Source: Canna indica (taxonomy: Eukaryota; Streptophyta; Magnoliopsida; Zingiberales; Cannaceae). Taken from it: a DNA stretch of 64,000 nucleotides. The position numbers and the translations under genes are program-made. Shown piece after piece: positions 49,057 to 61,029 of the stretch. The stretch covers positions 83,725,501 to 83,789,500 of the forward strand of contig CP136890.1 of NCBI GenBank assembly GCA_034359265.1, given 5' to 3'. How positions within the stretch are numbered: position 1 is the first letter of the stretch; every line of letters begins with the position of its first letter. The notes beneath the pieces are model-generated. The model made no database searches. It saw nothing but the letters and a program-made list of their open reading frames with translations, and was not told where the DNA came from.

Positions 49057-51027
49057 GATAATGTTTTACCAAATTTCAGAGAGCTAGAATATGTCGTGGC
49101 CCCCAAAACCCAATGTCGCAGGATAGAAAGTAGTAGTGTGGGGAGTCCACAAGAGGTCCGGACTACACCACACCTTCCACCACCAGTTAACTAATCGGGC
49201 CTGGTTGTGCAAATGTATATCAAGTAGCCCCAGACCGCCATCAGAGATGTCAGCGAGCAGAGTAGACCAATTTAGTAAAGACTCGCCTTTGCAACCAGAG
49301 CTCCTAGAACCGCACCAAAAGAAATGACACCGACCTAGATCAAGACCCTTGATAACCCAACATGGGGTGTTGGAAATAGAAAGCATGTAGAAAGCTTGAC
49401 TTGTTAAGGTGCTATTGATAAGCGTGAGACGATCAATTCTAGATAGGTTCAAACCCTACCAAGAAGCAAGAACATGATCATGTTTGGAGAGAAGTTCACG
49501 CCAGTCCTCCTTGTGTGGCTTGCCAATCCGAAGTGGTAGACCCAGATATTTGATGGGGAAGACTCCAGCAGTGCGTCCCAGGATACCAGCCAGATTGCTC
49601 ATCAACTGTTCATTTCCACCAATATGAATAACTTTTTTTTTTGGTAGTGTTGACACGAAGTCCCGTTGAAAGCTCTAAACATGTGAAGAGGAGATGAAGT
49701 CTTTCGAAAAAATGAAAGGTGTAGGGAGGAACATAATGAGATCATTGGCATAAAAGACGTGTGAGAGGCCGGTCAAGAGGATGTTGTGAAGCATTTCTTG
49801 GAGTAGACCAGACAAAACTGCCTTGCTAATCAAGCGGGAAGGACATCGGTGACCAAATTGAAAAGTAGGGGTGAAATCGGGTTACCTAGTCGAAGACCAC
49901 AGGTTTATGAGCGAAAGCCACCCTGGGAGTCTCGTTGACCAAAATAGATGAAGTGGTCAACCGCAAAAGGGAGGAGATACCAGAGATCTAAAGAGGAGGA
50001 AAACCACGAGCGGAGAGCATGTTGGTAATGAAGTCCCAACTAAACGAGTCAAAAGCTCTAGCGAAGTCAAATTTGATGACACATGAGTCCATGTCAATGT
50101 TGTTACAAGTCCAAACAATCTTCGCGACAGTCATAAAACAATCCTTAGTACTTCTACCCTCAATGAAGGCCCATTGAGTGTTGTCAATGAGTGAGGTCAT
50201 CAGGGGTGCTAGTCTATTAGCGAGCAGTTTGGAGAAGATCTTTACGATGCTGTGTTCAAGACTAATGGGGCGAAAGTCATCAGTTGTGGATGCACCCTCT
50301 TTCTTTGGGATTAGAGTGATGAGAGCAGAATTAATCTTGCGAAGGTCAGAAGGTTGTAACAACGGGTCATTAAGAATTTTGACTAGCCCAGGTCCATGGG
50401 AAGCCCGTCAAGTCTAGGGGACTTGTAGTTCTTTCTAGTGTGGATGACATTGAAAACCTCAGAAGGCGTAAAAGGTGCATCCAAATCGATAAGCAAGTTG
50501 GCTTGCGAGGGAAGTATGGCCTCCCAATGTATCTGAAGTAGAGGACGTTGTTCACGTCCTAGGACATGGATAAAGTGGCTTTTGAAAGATGTAGCAATTC
50601 CATCTGGATCCCTAATGTCGCCTTGCTTTGAGGTGAGGCAGGAGATCCAATTAAACTTCTGACGCATTGTGACATACTGTTGGAAATAGAGAGAATTTCG
50701 GTCCCCCTCCTTTAACCATCTTTTCTTTGCCCTTTGTCTCCAAAAAATGTCGTCAGACTGGTAAAGCTGATCGAGTTGAGCCTTGGCCGATTTTAGGAGA
50801 TAAAAGTTTGATGTCGAGCTAACGCCCGAATCAATAGTTGTACTTAAATTGAGAACAGTGTCTCCAAACAAAAGGACTGAGGACCACCGCGCCTACGAGC
50901 CTCCTGATCCAAAATGAGAGGCGTGTGATCAGAAAGCCATCGGGAACCCCCTTCAATAAGGAGGAAGGGCAATCAGTTGACAACCGCAAAGTTGATGAGT
51001 ATCTGATCAAGCTTAGCTAGGGCCGGG
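49057..51027 (-). pseudogene. LINE ORF2: endonuclease end and reverse transcriptase
   Basis: Minus-strand frames give the endonuclease C-terminus (about 51000-50890, LINFAVVN ... SDHTPLILDQ) and a linker with WLKEGDRNSLYFQQ (50871-50383). The RT core follows at 50362-49988, with ITLIPKKEGASTTDDFRPIS, QWAFIEGRSTKD and VIKFDFARAFDS. The catalytic box near 49760-49730 reads FYANDLIMF, so the usual YADD is changed to YAND. The RT thumb region and later parts are at 49656-49084 (YLGLPLRIGKPHKEDW, FFWCGS, GGLGLLD). Stops and shifts separate these pieces. The mutated active site and broken frames show it is inactive. Confidence 0.88.
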
Positions 51028-51346
51028 TGTAATATCCTAGATATTTAATTATATTATTTTCCTTTATGCTTGTTTTTGCCAGCCTAGCGAACTAGTTTGA
51101 GGTCGAGCCGAGTCGACTCATGGCCCGGTGCTTGCATAAATAGATTTATTTAATTTTATGTTGTGTTGCATAATGGTTTAATTATGTGGCATGTGTATGT
51201 GCATGTGCATTGGGATTGTATTATTTATGGATGGTTATGTGGAGAATGGAATTAATTAAGTTAATTTAAGTTAGCGGGTTTGGGTTCGGCTTGAGGCGGA
51301 TGCAGGTTGGATAAATGGTTTAGTTGAGTTAGGATTGAGGAGGGAA

Positions 51347-51353
51347 TATAAAA
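51347..51353 (+). promoter_or_regulatory. TATA box in the Gypsy LTR
   Basis: TATAAAA followed by a CCCCTTCCCC stretch, about 320 bp into the LTR, at the AT-to-GC transition typical of the U3/R boundary. Function inferred from position. Confidence 0.6.
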
Positions 51354-51587
51354 CCCCTTCCCCTTGGCTTGTGGCTCCTTATTTGGAGCCACACAAGCAA
51401 GGGGAGAAAGGAGCAGCCGCCAATCGCCCCCTTTCCTCTCGCTCTCTCGCAAGCCGCCAGCCGCCCTCAAGCCAGCCAGTCGTCGAGCCATCCCTCTTCT
51501 TCCTTCCCTTTGGAGCCGAGCCAAGAGGAGCCAACAGCCCCTCTCTCTTCCTTTTTTCCTATCTCTAAGCCGGCGGCTTAGAGTGAA

Positions 51588-51609
51588 CCCCCCCCCCCCC
51601 TCCCCCCCC
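51588..51609. repeat. Poly(C) tract C13-T-C8
   Basis: Thirteen C, one T and eight C in the transcribed part of the LTR. The opposite strand is G-rich and could form a quadruplex. Confidence 0.95.
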
Positions 51610-51799
51610 TTTTTCCCTTTTCTTTGAATCAAGTCGAGTTTTTGAAGCCGATTCGAGGGTCGTTGTCCGGGGTTCTCTTCTAATCATCTTTCCAAGTCTA
51701 GGTGAGTGGTTTTACCTCTCCTTTCCGGGTTTCTTTCTTGGCTTGAGCCGTTTTGGGCTATTTCTTGATTCTTGTGTCACAACAAGAAAATCTTGAAAT

Positions 51800-52125
51800 A
51801 ATGACGTTTAATTTTTGACGTCTGAAGAAGCGTCGAAATGTCTAAGGGCGGATGGGAACAAAAGTTTATAAATATCGACGCCTAATATAGACGTCGATAT
51901 GTAAAAAGCAAATATTTTGACGCTGCCGAAAAAACGACGTTTTTTTCGTCGAAATGGTAGCGTCGAAATGTTCAGCATTTCGACGCCATTCTTTCGACGC
52001 AGCTAGCGTCGAAATGTTTTGACGTCGCGCGGTCGTCGAAGCATCGCCTCACGGGTTGAAAATTTCAACCCGTGAGCGTACGAATCGTACGGTATGCAGC
52101 TGAAATTTCTTTTCAGCTGCAGAAC
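51800..52125. repeat. Left subterminal repeats of the CACTA element
   Basis: Multiple direct and inverted copies of the word TTTCGACGC / GCGTCGAAATG. These are the kind of short subterminal sites bound by the CACTA accessory protein. Confidence 0.8.
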
Positions 52126-52779
52126 CGTACGATAATATATATATATATATATATTAAGCTGCTGCTACAGTTTTTTTTAATTTTTTAATAATAAATTTAG
52201 TATATAAATTTCGCATATACCCTCTCATCTTTATTTTTCCCTCCGATTTTTTCTTCCTCCCGCCTATTTCTTCTCTCTCGTTTCTTCTTCCTCCCGCCAA
52301 CTTCTTCCTCTCATCTCGTCAAACCAGCAGCCGCCTGCTGCTTCTTTCTTCTTCATCCCTCCGATTTTTTCCTCTCGTTTCGTCGAACCAGCAGCCGATT
52401 TATTCCTCTCATTTCGTCGAACCAACTGGCAGTCGAAGAAATCAATTTTTTTTCATTCGACAGTGAAATCAAAATTTTTCCCGGATGGTGAAATCAAATT
52501 ACTTCCCTTCTCGTTCTTTTTCTCCGGTGAAACAAACTCAAGTTAGTATAAATTTTTAATTTTTATATCAAGTGTTTCATGTTATGCTTTAGATTTCTTT
52601 TACCTGAATAATACATCATGATATTTGTTCTTTTGATCTATCATGTTATTTAATGTTACTTTTTTTTATCTATTTTACATGAATAACACTTCATGATATA
52701 TATTCTTTTGATATATCATGTTACTTTATGTTATGCTATTACGTTCTCTTTACATTATTTTCATGTCTACATTATTATA

Positions 52780-52882
52780 ACTGTTAATATAATTATTATT
52801 ATTACTGAATTATTATTAATATTATTATAAATATTATATTATTATTGTTATTATAAATACAGATTTATTATTATAACCGAAT

Positions 52883-52918
<36 letters not shown>

Positions 52919-52985
52919 AAATACTATATTATTATTATTATTATTATATAAATACTATATTATTATTATTATTATTACTATATCA

Positions 52986-53019
<34 letters not shown>

Positions 53020-53117
53020 ACTGAATTAATAATAATATTATTAATACTATATTATTATTATTATTACGATATTATTATTATTATTATTACTAATTAATAT
53101 TATTATTATAAATACTA

Positions 53118-53154
<37 letters not shown>

Positions 53155-53165
53155 TATTGAATTAT
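52780..53165. repeat. ATT/TTA-rich microsatellite field in the CACTA element
   Basis: Long runs of ATT triplets broken by ATAAATACTATATT spacers that recur about five times. Confidence 0.9.
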
Positions 53166-53777
53166 TATTATTATTTAAACTTATATTAGAGTATAATTAA
53201 TTAGAATAATTAAATTTAGAATTCATTAAACTTGTCTTGATTTTATAAACTTCTTGCTCCCAACAATGAACTTTTTATTTATTTAAACTTCTCAATTTGA
53301 TATTTTTATAATTTTCTACCAAGAGCTTAGACCCGTTCGAGAAATATTTATTGATTTTATAAATTTTGTTGATAAAATTTAGTTGTAATATTAAGTTGAA
53401 TACTTATTTCGATATGGAGGAATGCGTATTCTACTTAATATTTTACTAAACAATATCAATAAAATTTATATTTTTCAAATAATAAATCTCGAATTGTCCC
53501 TTATTGGACAGTTTAGTAACACAATTATTAATATCGCAAATTTAATTTCATTTGATCACACATGTCAATGGAATGTCGGTTGCATCTCTTTTGTTCTCTG
53601 GTACGCTTCAGAAGTTTTGCGTACTTGGAGAACTAAAAAGAGATGCTGCCGAAATTTTCAGTGACTTGTTGTGATTAAATTAGATTATAGGTGTGATATT
53701 AATAATGTGTTGCTGAATGGGATAGGACCAACCCACCTATATGACTATACCCTTTATAGTAACATTGAAGTTCAATT

Positions 53778-56700
53778 TTGAAGTCAAAGATGGATAAAAC
53801 TTGGATGTCAGCACCTCAATCATCTAAAGCCTATGCGAGAGGAATGAAAAATTTTATTCAGTTCGCAATTGACAATGGATTGGATGAAGATGACACAATG
53901 AATTATCCGTGCAAAAAATGCATCAATAGGAAATATCATAAACCAGAAGATGTTGAAAGACACTTAATATGGAATAGAATTTTACCGAGATATACCATTT
54001 GGTATTACCATGGTGAACCTTTATATCCGACAACAGAAACACAACTTGATATATCAAACAGAGCTGAAGCATTTGATCAAGTACATTATCATAATGATGA
54101 AACACCAATTGATGTCAATGATGAAACACCAATTGATGTCAATGATGAAACACTAAATGTTAATCTTGATGAAGCTCCAAATGCATTCGAACCGCCACAA
54201 GAATCTTCCCAACATTCTATGATGGATGATCTTGATGTTCCTCTGTATCCAAATTATGTAAAATACAATAAATCATCATTTATCATTCAATTATATCATA
54301 TAAAGGTTCTTAATGGTTGGTCTGGAAAGTGATTCTCAATGTTGTTAGAATTGTTGAAAGAAGCTTTTCCAGAAGGCAATACACTTCCATCAACGTGTTA
54401 TCAAGCAAAAAAATATGTGAAAGATTTGGGTTTATTCTATCAAAAGATACATGTTTGTCCAAATGATTGCATTCTATACATGGATGAAACTGCGGAAGCA
54501 TCAACATGCAACATTTGTCGATTGTCTCGATGGACTTCCTCTTCAACTAATGATGAATCAATAAGTTAGTTAGAACGGGAAAAAAAACCTGCAAAAGTGT
54601 TACGATATTTTCCACTTATTCCAAGACTGACTCGTTTATATATGTCATCGAAGACCGCAAGCTCGATGAGATGACATTATGAAAGACGCACCAAAGATGG
54701 AATCATACGACATCCTGCTGATGCAGAAGCTTGGCAAGCTTTTGACAGAAGATATCCAGACTTTGCTGTTGATTCATGTAATGTTAGATTGGGTCTTGCA
54801 AGTGATGGATTTAATCCATTTCGATCAATGAGCACAACTTATAGCACTTGACCTGTTGTATTGATACCTTATAATATATATGGAACCATGGGCATGTATG
54901 AAGAGATCTTCAATAATGTTATCAATGTTAATTCCAGGCGCTAAGGGACCAGGAAATGACATTGATGTGTACTTACAACCTCTCATTTCTGAATTGAAGC
55001 TATTGTGGAGCGGAGTAACAGCATTTGATAATATCTTCGACGAACAATTTACTCTGCGTGCAGCTTTAATGTGGACCATTAATGATTTTCCAGCATATGC
55101 AATGTTATCAGGTTGGAGCACTAAAGGACGATATGCATGTCCCATATGCGGTGATAAGACAAATTCTCGTTGGCTTAATCACGGAAAAAAATATTGTTAT
55201 CTAGGCCATCGTAGATGGTTGTCACAAGAACATCCGTTTCGTCAGGACACTGAATTATTTGACGGGACAATAGAAAATGATAATGCACCAGTGCCAGTTG
55301 ATTCAAAAATTGTTTACAAGCAGATTCAACATATTAAACATGTTTATGGCAAAACTACCAACACAAGTAAAAAGCGCACTCGAAATAATTTGGGTAGTGA
55401 GTCAGAAGGCATTAATGCAGACACACAAACTCAGCAAAGTTTTCAGAGGCAAGATTATGGAATGTGGAAAAAGAAAAGTATATTTTTTGAGTTACCATAT
55501 TGGCAGCATAATCCATTGCGCCATAATTTGGATGTTATGCATATTGAGAAAAATATATGTGATAATCTGATTGGTACTATATTGGATATTGATGGAAAAG
55601 GGAAAGATAATTTAAATGCACGATTAGATTTGCAAGACATGAATATAAGACATCATTTACATCCAATATTATTACCAAATGGTAGATATGATATACCCTT
55701 GGCAATTTATTCAATGTCCACTCTTGAAAAGGATCTCATGCTGACATGTATCAAAAATATGAAAGTGCCCGACAGATATTCATCAAATATTTCTAGATGT
55801 GTGAATCTCAAGGATCATAGATTACAAAACTTGAAGAGTCATGATTCACATATACTGCTTCAAGATATTTTTCCGCATGCATTACGAGGAATTGTACATA
55901 AAGATGTTCTCCTCATTATTAAAGAGATTTCTGCATTTTTCAAAAAGTTATGCAGTGCCAATTTAGACCATTGTGCCCTGGACGATTTACAATCACGTGT
56001 GCCTTTGCTCTTATGTAAAATGGAGCAAATTTTTCCACCGAGTTTTTTCACTATTATGGTGCATTTGATGATTCACCTTCCAACAGAGGTGAAACTTGGT
56101 GGTCCTGTTCATTACCGCTGGATGTACCCAATTGAAAGGTTTGTTTTATTTATATTTTTTAAATATCTTGTGTTCATTAAGTATTAATAGTGAATCGTCA
56201 AATGAGGAGAATTTGTCTCGTGTTCATAGGTTATTTATGAGATATAAATCTCATGTTTGAAATAAAGCACAACCAGAGGGATCCATCGCTAAAGGATATA
56301 TTGCTGATGAATGTCTTACATTTTGTTCTCGATATTTTAATAATATTGAAACGGTGTCCAATCGACCACAGAGAAATTATGAAGTTGAAAATATTGAAAA
56401 CTACTTATTTTCTTCTGGTGGTCGATTTATTGGCAAAGCTCGCATTGGTACGTTGGATTTAAATGCATATTCACAAATGCACAGATATGTCTTGTTGCAT
56501 ACTCCAATGATTGAACCATACAAAATGTATCAATTGTTATTAAATGTCTCCATATTTTAAGTTATTTTAAGATTATTGGTGTAATTTTTATTTTATTGTC
56601 TCAGGCAATTTCTTGAAGAACAATGTCATATAAATAATTTATCAGTTGCATCGAATGCTCAACAACAAAGGTGGATCATAGAGAGATTCGCATTGTGGTT

Positions 56701-57110
56701 ACAAGATAAAGTGTCAGAAATGGTACAAAATGATTGTGATGCTTCACTACTTGCGTTAGCTCGAGGTCCAGTATCTGTAATTAAAAAATATGATGGATTG
56801 ATTATAAATGGTTATAGATTTCATACCAAGCAACGAGAAAGATTGCGTAAAACACAAAATAATGGTTTAATGGTTGAAGCTGATAATCGTCAATATTATG
56901 GAGTTCTAACAGATGTAATTGAATTGGACTATCGTGGGGTATTCAAGGTAGTTCTTTTTCGTGCTGAATGAGTTGATATAAGGAATTCACGGGGTTTACG
57001 AGTGGATGAGAATAGATTCACATTAGTTAATCTTTCTCGATTATTTTATACCGGTGCATTTCTAAAAGATGACCCGTATGTGTTTTCATCACAAGCAAAA
57101 TAAGTATTTT
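53778..57110 (+). pseudogene. CACTA TNP2-type transposase, frameshifted
   Basis: The N-terminal transposase-associated domain is at 53787-54040 (WMSAPQSSKAYARGMKNFI, CKKCINRKYHKPEDVERHLI). A short in-frame repeat (VNDETPID) at 54110-54150 and a linker follow, then PEGNTLPSTCYQAKK and the CPNDCILYMDE segment at 54339-54490. The Transposase_21 core is at 54700-55700 (GNDIDVYLQPLISELKLLW, YAMLSGWSTKGRYACPICG, NPLRHNLDVMHIEKNICDNL). The DUF4218 region is at 55860-56160 (IFPPSFFTIMVHLMIHLPTE, GGPVHYRWMYPIERF). After a probable intron, the C-terminal part is at 56253-56540 and a DUF4216-like end at 56690-57100 (YYGVLTDVIELDYRGVFKV). Stops or shifts at about 54332, 54568, 54677, 54850 and 56255 make it non-functional as it stands, though most of the family's length is present. 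Confidence 0.88.
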
Positions 57111-57271
57111 ACATGTCAGATCCGAAGAATAATGAGTGGTCGCATGTCATAAATGTATATCCTAGAGATTTATATGACATCGGTAAATGACTTATTATTT
57201 ATCAATATTATTTGTATAATTTGTTAATCTTTATGTATTTATCAATATATAATATTATGTTATTATACAGG

Positions 57272-59198
57272 ATGTCAAGATCAAGAATAATAGATTCAGA
57301 TGCTGAGACCCGCGAGGAGGGTGAACTTAGTCCCGAGAGTGATCGTCCTGGGTCGTCACAAGGACGAATTCATAGACATTTCTACATTTGGAGTTAGTTT
57401 TTATGTCATCATACATGTGAACATTATTTATTTAATCAAATTAATATTAATGTTTTCTGATGTAATAAAAACAGACACTACAACACAAATGCAACATGAA
57501 GGGTCTCCATATTTTACAGCTTCTTCTGTGTATACACTTAATCCCGACCAGTTAATTATGATCAATTTTTTTGATTGGGGTCAAAGTCATGATGACGGCC
57601 ACAGATTATACTCACGTTTTATGGGGTTACTAGTGCGTGATTCTACATTCTTACCATTGACGCCTAATCCTTGGAATCAAATTTCTTCCATATATAAGAA
57701 TGGATTATGGGAGCAATTATTGGTATATTATGAATTTATATGAATTTATGTTAGATTGCATTATTATTTAGTTGTGTGAAACTATATATTAAATATATAC
57801 TTTGGGGTCAAACTAATATCATTTATAAATGCAGATATATTTTTTGATCCCTACTGAGAACAGGGATCGTATTTTTCGTACTACTATGGCGACCTTTGAC
57901 AGAAAATTTAAAAATTATAAACTTATATTAAAAAAAATATATTTTAAAATTGAAGAGTCAAAAGAGGAAAATCTTACACGTCGACCACGAAATGTTAGTA
58001 GAGAATCATGGATAAGAATGGTTGACTATTGGCATTCTTGAGCTAGTCAGGTAAGAATTTATATTTTGATACTTGCAATATTTGTTTTATAATTATAATT
58101 AAATATGACAGGCTGCATCTGAACGGGGTCGAAGGGCAAGAAGTGCAACTCAAGATTGCATACATACTAGCGGTGCGACCCCTTACATTCAAAGACGTGC
58201 TGATTTTGTAAGTAGTTTAGTAAATAATTTATAATTTATTTGTTTTTATTTTTAATATCTTTTAAATAATTAATTTTTATTTACATTGTGTGAAGCGACG
58301 TGCACATGATAGAGAGCCCAGTGAGCTTGAAGTGTATAGAACAACACATCTTCGTAGAAGTGGAGGAGGATATGTACGCGAAGAAGCAGCTCAATTTATG
58401 GTATAACACATCTACGAATGAATTAAATTAATATTTTTTAAATTTATAATCTATTATTTGAAATGTAGGCCACCGCTGAACAAACACTTAATGAGCGACT
58501 TGAGACTAATCCAACAACAGAGCGAGTTCAACTCAAGAACCAAGTATATCGGGAAATATCTGGTCCTGAACATCATTCTCGAGTTCGCCTACAAGGGATT
58601 GGAGTCACACCAAGTCAATTTTATGAACATCAGCGACAACCTTTTGTTGCATCTTCCCACGATGCAACATATAACGAGCTTCGACGACAACAAGAGGCTG
58701 CAATGAAAGAAATGCAGCAAAAACATGATGCTGAGATGAGGGAGGTTCAACAAAGACTCAACAGAATGGAGCAGATGTGGTTTCAACATCAATTTGATAG
58801 TTCATCGTCACATGGGCTAAATCCAATTATTAATCAAGCTAATATGTTTTCCTCACCAATTGATTATGTATGTATTTATTTAATTTATTTGTAGTTGATA
58901 TTTTTAGCATTGTAATTAATTAAATATGTTTTTCTAACAGAGTCGATTGTGTGTTCCTGAAAGTCTTCCTCATGAAATACCGCCGGCTAATATCGGAGAA
59001 GGTACAAGTAAAGATTCATTTCTAAACTGTAAGTAATTTATATATTGTAATACTGAATATTTTAATTGATAATATTTAAATTTATATGTTTATAATTGAT
59101 ATTAATGTATAGATAGAGATGTTGATCCATATAGAGAAGACGATGAGGAAGAACAAGAAGATGAGGAGGAGCAGGAGGAAATGGACGATGAAGATTAG
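57272..59198 (+). pseudogene. Second CACTA gene (Transposase_24 / Ptta-En-Spm type), probably multi-exon
   Basis: Starts MSRSRIIDSDAETREEGELS at 57272. Later segments in several exon-like blocks follow the plant Transposase_24 pattern. One ends WNQISSIYKNGLWEQLL at 57720. Block 57838-58070 reads FLIPTENRDRIFRTTMATFD, then RRPRNVSRESWIRMVDYWHS. Block 58112-58210 has ERGRRARSA ... HTSGATPYIQRRAD. Block 58300-58400 has ELEVYRTTHLRRSGGGYVRE. Block 58469-58870 ends in a Met/Gln/Glu coiled coil. The last block (59113-59198) is an acidic tail of Glu and Asp ending at TAG. Spacers of about 60-90 nt start GTAAG/GTAT and end CAG, consistent with introns; a stop in DYWHS*A at 58040 breaks one exon. It is likely the subterminal-repeat-binding partner of TNP2. 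Confidence 0.7.
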
Positions 59199-59429
59199 AT
59201 TATTTAATTTTATTTGTAAATAAAATTACGGTTAGTTTTACACACATTATTATTTTATTCAAATTTTGTATTACTGTTCTAATTAAATGAGATTATGAAT
59301 TTGATTAATGGTCAGAGGTAATTTGATTAATTTTTAAATTAATTAGCTAATTAATATATTAATTATTTGTTACAAGTATATTAATTACGCGGTTCATGAA
59401 ATTTTATTTTAAAAAAAAAACAAAAAGCG

Positions 59430-59730
59430 CCATATTGACGCCTTCACTGGCGTCAATATACCTTCCTCGGTGGTCGTCGAAATTTTAAATATTGACGTCT
59501 CGTTTCGACCGTACACGTCGTCGAAATTTAAATATTGACGCCTCTTTTTGACGGTAGAAGGCATCGAATTTTAAATATTGACACCTACAAAGACGTCAAT
59601 ATTTAAAATTAAGCGTTGGTTGTTTGACATGCGTTTTCGACGAATTTACTGCCGTCAGTATGCAAATATTTACTTCCACCGACGTCAAAATTTATTTATA
59701 ATTTGTCGTCAAAATTCAAACGATGTGTTG
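59430..59730. repeat. Right subterminal repeats of the CACTA element
   Basis: Repeated TATTGACGYC, GTCGAAATTT and AAATATTGACG words in both orientations, the counterpart of the left subterminal block. Confidence 0.8.
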
Positions 59731-60707
59731 TAGTGTGTTTTCTCGACGAATCATGGATTTTGAGTGCCGATTTCTTGTGCCGAATCATGGAAGGAGGGCC
59801 AAGACCTTCCCTTTGTGGCTCGGTAGCCCTAGGTTTACCCTAGGGGTGCTCGGCTAATGGTGAATCTTGGGTGCCCTCAAGGTGTTCGGTGAAATGCGTA
59901 AGTGGAAGATTTTGGTGTTTCTGAGATCCGTATTTTATATTGTTTATGAAATCGAGTTCCTCTATATTCAAGCATGCCTTGTATGTAATCTGTGATTTTA
60001 GAAAAAAAATCATGTTTAAGAAAAAAATTGAATCTTAAGATTGATGCCATGAGGGTTCTTGTTCTTAATGCTTGTTTTTGTTCATGATGTTATTAGTGCT
60101 TGTTGGCCTTGTTGTTAAGCATGGAAATTAAAAAAATTACTTCAAGATTTATATTCTGTTTAAAGGATAATTAAGTGCTTAATTTCTGAAAATTTTGGAT
60201 TTATTTCTTATGCTATGCTGGAATTTGATATTTCTGAAATTGCATGTTGAAATGATGATTCTGTGCTGTTTTTAAATTGCTTGTTGTGATGTGTGTATTT
60301 ATCTGAGCATAGTCATGTAATCTATAGTTTTGACCAAAAAATATAGTTTGGAAACACAGGACATACTCTGGAGACTAGATTCAGATTAGATACATTAGTT
60401 TCGGGCAAAACAGTAAGCTAAAATAAAACCCTAAAACAAAACCCTAATTGTGGTGAACTAAATTTCAATTGTATAATTATAATTGAGAAAAAGGGATCAG
60501 CATAATCTGTTATGAACCAACATGAGAAGTTTAGGCATCTGGTTTTGGAGTGTTGAGACACTTTCCAATAGGATCACCCCTAAGACACCGTAGCAGAGTC
60601 ATGACTTAGGTCATAGTGCGCCATATCTTTATGAATGGCGGAGAGGCTCGTAGAGGAGCCGGATTGTGGGCTAAGCCCGGGAGGTTAGATGACTAATTCC
60701 CAACCTG

Positions 60708-61029
60708 CAGAATAAGTTTGGAGGGCCTTTCCCGATTGTTCTGGTTGGCCTCATGGGATAAGTTCGGAGGGCCTACCCGATTATCCCCGAGGTGGTTTTA
60801 AGGAATAAGTTCGGATGGTCTTTCCCGATTATTCTTGTGATATCTTTTGAGAGTAAGCTCGGAGGGCTTACCCGATTACTCTTATGATATCTTAAAGCGA
60901 CAAGTTCGGATTGGCGAATCCCGATTGTCCCTACGCATCTTGTGGAGCAAGTTCGGAGGGCATTTCCCGATTGCTCCCGAGTTAATTTATACTAGGATAA
61001 GTTCGAAGGGTCTTCCCGATTATCCTAGT
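60708..61029 (+). repeat. Array of seven short hairpins with compensatory stems in the Gypsy LTR
   Basis: Seven units share a core of type AAGTTCGGAGGG-N4-5-CCCGATT, flanked by complementary arms that differ from unit to unit yet still pair. The arms are CAGAATAA/TTGTTCTG (60708), GGGATAA/TTATCCC (60755), GGAATAA/TTATTCT (60802), GAGTAA/TTACTC (60851), GACAA/TTGTC (60899), GGAGCAA/TTGCTCC (60944) and ACTAGGATAA/TTATCCTAGT (60991). Spacing is about 45-50 bp. Inside each core TCGG also pairs with CCGA. It lies about 0.65-1 kb before the LTR end, in the likely transcribed part. Confidence 0.9.

Larger units (their letters stand above)
37195..51027 (-). mobile_element. LINE (L1-type), minus strand, split by a SIRE element and cut by a Gypsy element
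   Basis: The 3' end is the poly(T) tract at 37195-37207. ORF2 parts on the minus strand are endonuclease C-terminus (about 51027-50880, with SDHTPLIL), pre-RT and RT (50871-49470), and a region after RT (49452-49057). Past the SIRE insertion come the final part and the zinc-binding domain (38121-37431). The AGGGA target site of the SIRE element lies within the ORF. The 5' part is absent because the Gypsy element begins at 51028. Confidence 0.9.
51778..59735 (+). mobile_element. CACTA (En/Spm-type) transposon inserted in the Gypsy LTR
   Basis: A 7958-bp element with 3-bp TSD TGT (51775-51777 and 59736-59738). The right end in inverse reads CACTACAACACATCG, a canonical CACTA terminus. The left end reads CACAACAAGAAAATC, that is CACTACAAGAAAAT with the fourth base changed from T to A. 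GACG-rich subterminal repeats occur at both ends. Inside are a TNP2-type transposase remnant and a second, Transposase_24-like gene. Removing it joins the LTR sequence smoothly across TCTTGTGT. Confidence 0.92.

Noticed and set aside
51261..51632. Pro/Ser/Arg-rich open frames
   Set aside because: They lie in the Gypsy LTR leader around the poly(C) tract; composition artefacts.
60708..61029. CRISPR-like array
   Set aside because: Repeats are imperfect, spacers are short and the context is a plant LTR; the conserved feature is arm pairing.
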